Positions 56,938-64,000 of a DNA stretch of 64,000 bases are shown in pieces; within the stretch, counting starts at the first letter, position 1, and each line of letters opens with the position of its first letter. This DNA is from Lithodes maja (Eukaryota > Arthropoda > Malacostraca > Decapoda > Lithodidae). A program made the position numbers and the translations under genes. The notes beneath the pieces were generated by a model that had not been told where the DNA came from, searched no databases, and saw only the letters and a list, made by a program, of their open reading frames with translations. The DNA lies in assembly GCA_037953745.1 (NCBI GenBank), contig JBAKBP010000209.1:62501-126500 (forward strand), written 5' to 3'.

Positions 56938-57051
56938 GCCTTGACGTTGGATTTGCCAAGACTACTAACAAATTGGGAGGTTTGACGTACCTCCCAACCT
57001 ACCAAATAGGAAAACCTACTATTTGGTAGTAGTCTTGGAAAATCCAACGTA
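56938..57051 (-). repeat. internal complementary region of the DIRS element
   Basis: Reading on the plus strand, the first part (AGCCTTGACGTTGGATTTGC and on to ACTAACAA) is the complement of the left tip, and the rest (TTGGGAGGTTTGACGTACCT onward to CCAACGT) is the complement of the right tip (57361-57440). The two tips are joined head to tail, so this is a template of the circle junction, as in DIRS-1. Confidence 0.93.
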
Positions 57052-57114
57052 CATAATACCCTCCCTCACGCCGGACCCCTGCCCATCCGCGTTCTTCTGC
57101 TGACGTGAGATGTG

Positions 57115-57405
57115 ATAACAAGAGAGGGTCGCTCATGCGCACGTTCGACAGGGATCTGCACATGACGGAACACGGGATGGGCCTTAAGCGGTAACTAAGG
57201 TAAATGCTTTTTTCACCTTCGGTGGTAGTTTTGGTTAATGTATAACGTCTCCTAGAGCAAGATAAGGAGTAGACTCTAGACGTTTTCTTTTTAACCGCGG
57301 TTGGAATGACGACATAGCAGTCAAAATAGACAAGTCGTCATTGCAATTAGGTTAATAGCCTTGACGTTGGATTTTCCAAGACTACTACCAAATAGTAGGT
57401 TTTCC
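57115..57405 (-). repeat. right inverted terminal repeat of the DIRS element
   Basis: Reverse complement of 49377-49673. Beyond it lie about 35 to 40 extra bases (57400-57440) found only at this end and in the internal complementary region. They hold a palindrome-like GGGAGGTACGTC/AAACCTCCC pair and ACCTACTATTTGGT-type inverted motifs. Confidence 0.9.
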
Positions 57406-57440
57406 TATTTGGTAGGTTGGGAGGTACGTCAAACCTCCCA

Positions 57441-58062
57441 ATAAATGCTCCTCTGATTACTTCTTCCAGTGGTTGGAGCATCAGTCCAATCCCAGGCACT
57501 GTTCTCATAAGAAAGGTCCATCTGTGCTTAACACATGTGAAAGCAGTATATGCAGCATGTGGTTCAGATTTCGCAATGTCTGCCAGGGTTCTCACATCCT
57601 TTACCCATTCCTCAACTTTTTTTGTACATAGACTCTCTTGCATTCTTCTGTGCCTATTACCGCTCCTAAATGGTATTGACCCTCCTTTGTAATTTTCACT
57701 CCTGTCCCATCAAAAATCTGCACAGCTTCTTCATACTGGTCTTCTTTCACAATTAGTACAGATCTACTTGGATTAAGATGGTACCCAATGACTGAGCCAA
57801 CTGATTGTACTCTGCCACCATTCTTTGAGATCCCTTATTCTTCCTGTACCTGTAAGGTCATCAGCATATGCCACTTGTTTCACTTGGGTTTCCTAATTTT
57901 TGTATTTTTTGCTCCAGAATAAACAGTGCCAGAGCATACAATGGCATTGCCACTGGATCTCCTTACGTTGTTCCTTCATTCAATTTTAACATTTTAATTC
58001 ATCTCCTCTTTGTGCTTCCCAGTATATACAAATTAGCTGGCTCCTTATTTGCTCCTTATGTA
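57441..58062 (-). pseudogene. restriction-nuclease LINE copy 2, reverse transcriptase C-terminal half
   Basis: Minus-strand fragments matching 23270-23885 of copy 1: the region around the YVDD motif (a broken VEYADDLTGTG-like reading near 57860), then EWVKDVRTLADIAKSEPHAA and RWTFLMRTVPGIGLMLQPLE ending at IRGAF, where the DIRS element starts. Several frameshifts. The last two residues of the frame before the DIRS boundary are not LINE sequence. Confidence 0.85.
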
Positions 58063-58267
58063 CAGTTTGCCGCACAGATTCCATTTCTCAACAATCCCAG
58101 CAAATCGTAACTTGGCAGAGCCGCACCCACCTCCCCAACCCTCTTCCCTCATTCCACCTCCTACCAATAGTGGAAGGGAAGCGGGTGGAGCGAGGGAGGG
58201 GGGTTGGGAAGTGGGTGGAGCACTGCCAAATCACAACCCCAACGGATAGAATATGTGCGCCAAACTG
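58063..58267. mobile_element. foldback MITE of the Tc1/mariner type
   Basis: A 205-bp insertion flanked by TA (58061-58062 and 58268-58269). The tips are CAGTTTGCCGCACAGATTC on the left and, inverted, CAGTTTGGCGCACATATTC on the right. The similarity between arms continues for about 95 bp each, so nearly the whole element can fold into a hairpin. The uninterrupted LINE copy reads AAGTACATAG near 23260, confirming a TA target. No coding capacity. Confidence 0.85.
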
Positions 58268-58590
58268 TACTTCGCAATACTAGGGCATTTGATCCTGATG
58301 TTGTGAATAGCTGCCTCCTAATTGATGGTGTTAAATGCATTTGTAGCATCACTAGCAGAACCGCTTCTTCCTCATCATTCGCCTTTCCCATTGCATGCAT
58401 TGCTGAGTCTCCTCCGGCTTGCAGTCCTGCACATACTTGTAAGTTGCCCAGTGCTCTTTGTACATCTTTTCCAAATGCAGACATGATTGCTTTTCCTATA
58501 ATCCGTTTAAGAACTTTCCCAACGACTACTGGTCTAACTCCTGGATTCTTACTAAATGGTAGGAGTCCATGAGCCAGGCCAGATATCGGT
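58268..58590 (-). pseudogene. restriction-nuclease LINE copy 2, reverse transcriptase N-terminal part
   Basis: The minus strand encodes NPGVRPVVVGKVLKRIIGKA, then IMSAFGKDVQRALGNLQVCA and GGDSAMHAMGKANDEEEAVL, matching residues of copy 1 coded at 22976-23190. A frameshift follows in motif A (VDATNAFN of copy 1 is broken here). The similarity to copy 1 ends near 58560, which is probably the 5' truncation point. Confidence 0.88.
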
Positions 58591-58599
58591 ACCACCTGG

Positions 58600-59159
58600 G
58601 GTGACTAAACACGAATGGTACTAAAATGTTTATAGAGTGACTGTAAGTACATTAAGATATGATAGCCTTCTCGCACTGGTAGCTTAGTCTAATTTTTTTG
58701 ATGCAATAGGGGCGCTACCCAAAAATAAAGATTTTTAGCGTGACGCTCGGCGTTTTCCTCATTTTCTTTAAAATCCATCACACAATCATCGCGAAACTTT
58801 GAACACCTATGTAGAATTATATTCTCTACCAGAGTTGTTCCTAGGTATTTTTCAAATTTCCTCATATTTCGGAATATACTCTATATTTTGGGTATTTTCC
58901 TCTAAATCTAGAATAAATCCTTAAATATGGGGAACATTGAAAAATATATTCTAACAGCTCTTGTAGCTTATTTGATTCTCTACAAGAATTATTCCGATGT
59001 GTATTTCAAGTTTCTCCATATTTAGGGGTTTATTTCATATTTGGGGATTTTTGGTTATATTTTGGGGATAATTTATTATTGGAAGGAGCAAACATATGTA
59101 GAGTGGTTTCCATGTAATGTGTTTGTTTGTTCATGGTTTAATGGTGATATTTTTTGCAG
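58600..59159 (+). promoter_or_regulatory. upstream region and probable intron of the large gene
   Basis: AT-rich, with an imperfect direct duplication at 154-bp spacing: TTCTCTACCAGAGTTGTTCC from 58822 and TTCTCTACAAGAATTATTCC from 58976, each followed by a similar run through CTCATATTTCGG or CTCCATATTTAGG. The sequence TTTTTTGCAG ending at 59159 looks like a splice acceptor, so the upstream ATG at 59117 is probably intronic and a 5' exon may lie farther left. I see no promoter motif I can defend. Confidence 0.45.
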
Positions 59160-59185
59160 GTGTGTGTCGACTGTTTGACGGCAGG

Positions 59186-62100
59186 ATGGAACCATCTGCG
59201 AGGAAGAGAGCACGGATCGACTGTATCATCCACTGCTCTGATGATGACAGCGATGCTCTGGTGTCACCACAGGATTTGGACTCCTGGAACACATTGCTCA
59301 GGGCTGCAGAAATCAGGCAGCATGATCCAGTCCTGGAAGCAGCCAAGGGCCTTGAAGAAGGAGGAATACCACACATACATTATCACCGTAAATGTCGTAG
59401 TCTCTTTACAATGAAGAAGTCACTGGATTCTATCCTTGCCAAGGGTGTCAAGATAGAATCAGCAAGCGTCGACCCCAGGAGGAGGGCATCAAGGGATGCC
59501 CCTAGTACTAGCAGGGTGTATGCCAAAGGATGTATCTTCTGCGAGAAGTCAAGCAAGTACATAAAAACAACAAAGACAAGGGAGCCACTCATACAGTGTG
59601 TTGAGCTACGAGCAGATGAGAAGATTCGCAGAGCAGCAATAAGGAAACTCAACCAGAGAATCCTTGGTTTAGTTAGCAGAGACCTTGTTGCTGCAGAGGG
59701 TCACTACCACAAGTCGTGCTACAAACTCTTCACAAAAGATGATTTCCCAGCGGCCGCCAGGTCGGGTGCAGGTGAAAATCAGGAAGAAAGCGAGGAAGCA
59801 CGCTACGAAGAGGTTGAGACAGAAGCCCTCGAGGAACTCTGCTTGTATATAAGGACCAAATTATTCCCCAACCCAGAGGTACTGCCTATGACAAACCTCA
59901 CATCTAGGCTTGAGAGATCCATGATGTCCCGTGGTATTATCCAACTGAAACCAGCGACAAAGAAACATGTTCGCCGAAAGATTGAAACCGAGTTTGGAGA
60001 ATCACTACGCTTTGTCCCAGATGAGAAAGGAAAGCTTCTAATCTATCCACGCAGCCTCTCAATGGACGACCTTGCCCGGCAAGCACACAAAATGGCAAAA
60101 GACCTGCAAGAAGCAAGAGCAGCTAACTCTGAAGATGTCTTAACCAAAGCAGGAATGCAGCTGAGGAATGAGATCAATAAACAAGATGTGAGTCAGCCAT
60201 GGCCTCCCGATACAGATCAGAATGTCATTCCTGCAGCAGTCACTCAATTCCTGCACACCCTGCTGACAGGAGAGTGTGAGTGTGAAACTCCCTCTGAAAG
60301 AGCTCAACGTCTTGCCACTTCCTTTGGCAGTGACTTGGTCTTTGCTGTTACCAGTGGCAAGACAAAACCACCCAAGCATGTACTGCTGACCAATGCTGTA
60401 AAGTCTTTGACAGGAAACACAGAACTGATCCGAACTCTGAATCGTCTTGGTCACTGTGTGTCTTACTCAATGTTTGAGGAGATCGATACAGCCCTTTGTA
60501 TCCAGAAGCTGGAATGCTCAAAGGATGACATTCCACTGCCAGCAAACATCTACCCTGGTGTGTTCACAACCCTGGCCTGGGATAACATTGACCGACTTGA
60601 AGAGACCCTAAGTGGAGCAGGTACTTCTCATAGAGTCAATGGCATTGCTGTCCAGTCCAAGGTTGCAGGCTCTGTGCCAGAGAAAGTCCTGCCAGAGATT
60701 ACCAAGTCCAAGATAAGAAGCATCACTCAGACATCATCAATGCTGCCAATATACAATGTTGGGCGGCGGGCAGGGCCACCTAGGATTGAGACTGCGTATG
60801 TCGACACTACCAAGGAAGTCCAGGATTCAAAGACAAAGAACCATATCTGGCTTCTTACTCGAATGTCAGACCATGAGGACCAGTCCATCAGCAGTTGGAC
60901 TGGGTTCAACATCAAAATGCGCAGAGACATTGCAGTGGTTCAGGACACTGTAAGCTACCTGCCCACTATCAATGCTCCCGCAACAGAAATGTCCACCGTT
61001 AATGAAATCTTGGAACAAACGCATGCTATCATGCAGTCCTTACAGCTTAACAAGATTGTGTGCGTGTTTGATCAAGCACTCTATGCCAAAGCTGCCGAAG
61101 TTATCTGGAAACAAGAGAAGTTCAAGAACATTATCATCAGGATGGGCGTCTTCCACACAATCTGTAATCTCATCTCCACCATAGGAAAGAGGTTTCAAGA
61201 TGCAGGTCTTAGAGATCTGTGTGTGGAATCAGGTATCATCGCAGAAGGATCAGTGTCAGGAGTGATGAACGGCAAGAGGTACAACAGAGCAGTGAGACTA
61301 CACAAGCTCGTGTATGAAGCACTGATGAGGCTTGCATGGAAAGGCTTCCTTTCATGGCTAGAAGAAAACCATTCAAGGGACATACACCATCTAGATGAAA
61401 CACTGAAGGACATCAACAGCTTTCACAGCAATGTGTCTCAGGGACTCTTTCAAGAGCTGATGGAGAGTGAATCATGCACACATATCATGAAGCTTTTCCA
61501 AGTTTATCTTGAGACCCTCAGAGATGAACACAACCTCTCAGCATTCTGGATGTCATACCTGGACATGGTTGAGATCATGCTGGACTTAATTCGAGCCTCC
61601 AGAGAAGGCAACTGGATGCTCCACCTAGGAGCAATCCGACAGATGATACCGTGGTGTTTTGCCTATGACAAAGTGAACTATGCCCGGTTCCTAACCTACT
61701 ACTATGCCTTGATGTCTCGACTGCCCATTGAACACCCAGAGGTCCATGAACACTTCATGCAAGGTGGCTTTTCGGTCCAGATCGGTAGCAAGAATCCCTT
61801 TGGACGGATCCCTGTGGACCAGACAATCGAAGAGACGATCAACAAAGACACCCAGACACCAGGGGGCACAAAAGGCTTCAGCCTGAAAGGCGGAGCTGTC
61901 GCCAGGTACTACCTGACATCGGAGTATCGCAGCAGGTACTTAAGGCAGCTCAGGACTATGGTAGTAGGCCAAAAGTATACGGACTTCAGCCACCCAGACC
62001 TACAGATGGCCAGGATTAGAAGAGATGAGGCCGATGTCCAATCTTTAGTTCAACTGATGGAGACCAGCTGGTTGAACCCCTTCAACGCAGAGCAAGAAGA

Positions 62101-63823
62101 TCTTGTCAGTTTGTCAACTGCGACTATGGCACCACCAGAAGTTGTCAAAGACCTTCTAGGGGCCTACAGAATAGGAGAGGATGCATATCAAGCCTTCAAG
62201 GAAGAGCGCCTGGAGATCGATACGCCAACTATACAGTTTCATGACACGATGACGAAGACGAAACTGAGAACGTTCACTAACATCAGAATGAAGCCACGCT
62301 CACAAGACCATGCCAAGGAGGCTATCTTAAAGGCTGACAGGAACCTATTTGGCCAGATGATCCTTGTTGCCGAGAACAGAAAGCTCAAAATGAGTGATGT
62401 CTTGGCTCATCCCCTTGGGCCTTTGCCTTGGGCACTTGCCAGCGGTGATGGGTCTCTCCGCAAGACCAACAAGGCTGCCCTAGCAAAGGAGTTAGAGAGG
62501 AATGTTTCTCCTGCAGAAGTGATACCCGAGCCCTCTGCTACCATAATTGATGGGATGAGCCTGGTCCACAAACTGAAGGGAAACGACAAAACTTTTTCAC
62601 AGCTTGCAGGTACAGCACTGAGTCACGCTGTTCATGAAGGTGCTAAGAGCAGGCGCATTGATGTTGTGTTTGATATCTACAAGGAGACATCCATCAAGGA
62701 TGCAGAACGAGCCAAAAGAAGTGCAGGCACAGGAATTCATTTCAAGAACATTCAACCTGGGCACAACATCCAGCAGTGGAGAAAGTTACTCGGTAGTTCC
62801 TCCAACAAGGCAAGTCTTATCAAGTTCTTGGTAGAAGAATGGAAGGCACCACAGCACAGGGAGAAGCTCAAGGACAAGGATCTGTATGTCACATGTGAGC
62901 AGCGCTGCTTCAAGATCACCAAAGAGCAGTGGGAAGAGGCTCCTGAGCTTAAGTCAACTCAAGAAGAAGCAGACACACGCCTTCTTCTCCATGCACTTCA
63001 TGCAGCAGAATCTGGGAACAAGTCTGTCATCATCACTGCAGAAGATACAGACGTCATGGTGTTGTGTCTTGGCATGTGCCACAAGATCCCATCCCATCTG
63101 TTCCAGAAGTGCGGGACGAAGAACCGGACAAGATTCCTGGATATCACCACACTGAGCCGCACACTGGGAGGCAGCGTGTGTGATTCATTGATTGGTATGC
63201 ATGCCTTTACAGGCTGTGATACCGTCAGTGCATTCGCTGGCCGAGGGAAGATGACGACACTCAAGCAGGTGAAGATGGACAAGACATACCAGGATGCTTT
63301 TCACGAACTTGGACGCTCATGGGAAGTGTCTCCTGAACTCTTTGAGAAGCTACAGGAAATCACCTGCCACATGTACCTACCATCTACCCACACAACTAAG
63401 GTAAACAAGCTTCGGTATGAGCTGTTCTGTGCAAGACGTGGAGAGGTAGAGTCAAGTCAACTCCCTCCTTGTGAGGACTGCCTCTTCATGCATGCACTGC
63501 GTGCAAACTACCAGGCTGCGATCTGGAGGAGAAGTCTTCAGAGCCAGCCATTTGTTGCGAACCCAACAGACTGCGGTTGGATGACAGATGAGGACGGTAA
63601 GCTTGCCGTCAACTGGATGCGAGGCTCACCAGCACCAGATGCTGTTATGCAGCTACTGTCTTGCAAGTGTGTGCGGTCATGCGAACTCCCTAAGTGTACT
63701 TGCCTCAGCAATGGTCTAAAATGCACGGACATGTGCAGGTTACAGACATGTCAGAACACGGCTATTGAAGAAGAGCCGGTGGCACAACAGTCAGATTCCG
63801 AGTCTGATGTAGATGATACTTAG
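59186..63823 (+). CDS. uncharacterised 1545-aa protein with FEN1/PIN-like motifs and a CXC cysteine cluster
   Basis: One open frame without introns. I start at the ATG of MEPSARKRARID because the earlier ATG (59117) precedes a likely splice acceptor (59157-59159). The N-terminus is basic, then acidic (CSDDDSDAL). Two cysteine/histidine motifs follow: HYHRKCRSLF near 68, and GCIFCEKSS...HYHKSCYKLF near 122-190. The middle shows KHVLLTNAVKSLTGNTELIR and RLGHCVSYSMFEEIDTAL near 400. Near 1260, EEADTRLLLHALHAAESGNK, then AEDTDVMVLCLGM and later MHAFTGCDTVSAFAGRGK, resemble the acidic metal-binding motifs of FEN1/XPG or PIN-like nucleases. The C-terminus near 1490 has CKCVRSCELPKCTCLSNGLK-CTDMC, like a tesmin/TSO1 CXC DNA-binding repeat, then an acidic tail. 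Similar unnamed proteins recur in many marine invertebrates, as I recall. Nuclease and DNA-binding roles are inferences. Confidence 0.8.
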   Translation: MEPSARKRARIDCIIHCSDDDSDALVSPQDLDSWNTLLRAAEIRQHDPVLEAAKGLEEGGIPHIHYHRKCRSLFTMKKSLDSILAKGVKIESASVDPRRRASRDAPSTSRVYAKGCIFCEKSSKYIKTTKTREPLIQCVELRADEKIRRAAIRKLNQRILGLVSRDLVAAEGHYHKSCYKLFTKDDFPAAARSGAGENQEESEEARYEEVETEALEELCLYIRTKLFPNPEVLPMTNLTSRLERSMMSRGIIQLKPATKKHVRRKIETEFGESLRFVPDEKGKLLIYPRSLSMDDLARQAHKMAKDLQEARAANSEDVLTKAGMQLRNEINKQDVSQPWPPDTDQNVIPAAVTQFLHTLLTGECECETPSERAQRLATSFGSDLVFAVTSGKTKPPKHVLLTNAVKSLTGNTELIRTLNRLGHCVSYSMFEEIDTALCIQKLECSKDDIPLPANIYPGVFTTLAWDNIDRLEETLSGAGTSHRVNGIAVQSKVAGSVPEKVLPEITKSKIRSITQTSSMLPIYNVGRRAGPPRIETAYVDTTKEVQDSKTKNHIWLLTRMSDHEDQSISSWTGFNIKMRRDIAVVQDTVSYLPTINAPATEMSTVNEILEQTHAIMQSLQLNKIVCVFDQALYAKAAEVIWKQEKFKNIIIRMGVFHTICNLISTIGKRFQDAGLRDLCVESGIIAEGSVSGVMNGKRYNRAVRLHKLVYEALMRLAWKGFLSWLEENHSRDIHHLDETLKDINSFHSNVSQGLFQELMESESCTHIMKLFQVYLETLRDEHNLSAFWMSYLDMVEIMLDLIRASREGNWMLHLGAIRQMIPWCFAYDKVNYARFLTYYYALMSRLPIEHPEVHEHFMQGGFSVQIGSKNPFGRIPVDQTIEETINKDTQTPGGTKGFSLKGGAVARYYLTSEYRSRYLRQLRTMVVGQKYTDFSHPDLQMARIRRDEADVQSLVQLMETSWLNPFNAEQEDLVSLSTATMAPPEVVKDLLGAYRIGEDAYQAFKEERLEIDTPTIQFHDTMTKTKLRTFTNIRMKPRSQDHAKEAILKADRNLFGQMILVAENRKLKMSDVLAHPLGPLPWALASGDGSLRKTNKAALAKELERNVSPAEVIPEPSATIIDGMSLVHKLKGNDKTFSQLAGTALSHAVHEGAKSRRIDVVFDIYKETSIKDAERAKRSAGTGIHFKNIQPGHNIQQWRKLLGSSSNKASLIKFLVEEWKAPQHREKLKDKDLYVTCEQRCFKITKEQWEEAPELKSTQEEADTRLLLHALHAAESGNKSVIITAEDTDVMVLCLGMCHKIPSHLFQKCGTKNRTRFLDITTLSRTLGGSVCDSLIGMHAFTGCDTVSAFAGRGKMTTLKQVKMDKTYQDAFHELGRSWEVSPELFEKLQEITCHMYLPSTHTTKVNKLRYELFCARRGEVESSQLPPCEDCLFMHALRANYQAAIWRRSLQSQPFVANPTDCGWMTDEDGKLAVNWMRGSPAPDAVMQLLSCKCVRSCELPKCTCLSNGLKCTDMCRLQTCQNTAIEEEPVAQQSDSESDVDDT

Positions 63824-64000
63824 GAGTAGTAATTTGCCATAATAGTATGTACAAGCCCATGGCATGCTTAGTGTGTATTTACAAGACTTGTATTAAATGT
63901 GACAATTACTATATGCATTTTGTTGACATTTAGGCATTCCTGTCCCCAAATTTGACATTTTAAAAAAATTCGGAATTTTCGGTAGGGTATGTCTATTCAA
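63824..64000 (+). other. 3' flank of the large gene, to the window edge
   Basis: AT-rich, with TATTAAATG near 63891 as a weak polyadenylation-like signal. No inverted counterpart of the region 58600-59100 is visible, but the window ends only 177 bp after the stop, so a transposon end could lie beyond. Confidence 0.4.

Larger units (their letters stand above)
49373..57440 (+). mobile_element. DIRS1-like tyrosine-recombinase retrotransposon
   Basis: An 8.07-kb GC-rich element inserted in the restriction-nuclease LINE. It has inverted termini of about 290 bp, an internal complementary region joining both tips, and a gag-like region, reverse transcriptase, RNase H and a tyrosine recombinase in that order, but no integrase and no LTRs. 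The flanking LINE reads ...GAGCATTT-AT-ACCTCC... when the element is removed, matching GAACATTC-AT-ACCGGC in the other copy. Integration therefore produced no target duplication, as expected for tyrosine-recombinase integration. Frameshifts in gag and pol show this copy is no longer autonomous. DIRS1-like elements are known to be widespread in decapods. Confidence 0.92.
45670..58590 (-). mobile_element. restriction-nuclease LINE, copy 2, host of three insertions
   Basis: A degenerate minus-strand copy of the element at 21660-25107. Reading leftwards the pieces are: 58590-58268 (NPGVRPVVVGKVLKRIIGKA and following), 58062-57441 (EWVKDVRTLADIAKSEPHAA to VIRGAF), 49372-48665 (the EKIQEQNEN end, then LNKQEFNDTIALRYG and CACGEIKNSDHCMSC), and 46014-45670 (LSFSLLRSVLLCLRSTRSSP and the 3' end). 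Between them lie a mariner-type MITE, the DIRS element and a Harbinger-type element. It is 5'-truncated near 58560 and carries many frameshifts. Confidence 0.88.

Noticed and set aside
59117..59185. Start of the large gene at the first ATG (59117)
   Set aside because: The segment contains TTTTTTGCAG at 59150-59159, a likely splice acceptor, and the peptide before MEPSARK is hydrophobic and unlike the rest. The ATG at 59186 is preferred.

Overview
This window is eukaryotic and almost entirely made of transposable elements. I recognise one likely host exon and one long intronless gene of uncertain origin. The set of elements (a DIRS1-like tyrosine-recombinase retrotransposon, several jockey/CR1-type LINEs, RTE elements with GATA-type tails, a LINE with a restriction-like endonuclease, and piggyBac-, Harbinger- and mariner-type MITEs) points to an invertebrate. 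A decapod crustacean is my best guess, because DIRS1-like elements are known to be common in Decapoda. That is an inference, not a proof.

Layout, left half. 221-9482 is a long-LTR Ty3/gypsy element with an uninterrupted 1699-codon gag-pol whose integrase precedes the reverse transcriptase (Gmr1-type order). Its right LTR abuts a broken CR1/jockey-like LINE (family 1, 9483-14116), which is itself interrupted by a 2 kb repeat block that includes a piggyBac-type MITE. Family 1 runs into a family 2 LINE (14117-16985) that carries a 1.7 kb solo LTR, a diverged relative of the LTR at 221. Next come an 18-bp minisatellite (17697-18612), an RTE fragment (20044-21336), a LINE with an R2/R4-type nuclease (about 21660-25107) and a second family 1 copy on the minus strand (about 25440-27283).

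Layout, middle. 27422-36966 is a minus-strand LINE (family 3) bounded by a 17-bp target-site duplication (TSD). It is split by a 6.3 kb block holding two plus-strand LINEs (families 2 and 4). A 5'-truncated RTE copy at 37978-38587 has a perfect 60-bp TSD. A tRNA-derived SINE at 38899-39041 shares its 3' end with that RTE. A minus-strand exon at 39829-40015 looks like the start of a SMYD4-type SET domain, and its acceptor end is partly duplicated upstream. 40.3-45.7 kb is AT-rich sequence with diffuse dispersed repeats.

Layout, right half. A second copy of the restriction-nuclease LINE (minus strand, about 58590 to 45670) is the landing pad for three insertions: a Harbinger-type element (46018-48661, which holds an AAC-tailed retroposon), the 8 kb GC-rich DIRS1-like element (about 49373-57440) and a foldback mariner-type MITE (58063-58267). 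Because the paralogous LINE copy at 21.7-25.1 kb gives the uninterrupted sequence, each insertion point can be read directly. The DIRS element shows inverted termini, an internal complementary region that spells out the circle junction, and no TSD.

The window ends with a 1545-codon intact gene (59186-63823) carrying a C-terminal FEN1/PIN-like acidic motif set and a tesmin/TSO1-type CXC cysteine cluster. It belongs to a family I remember only as uncharacterised proteins of marine invertebrates, and it is the best candidate here for an undescribed system.
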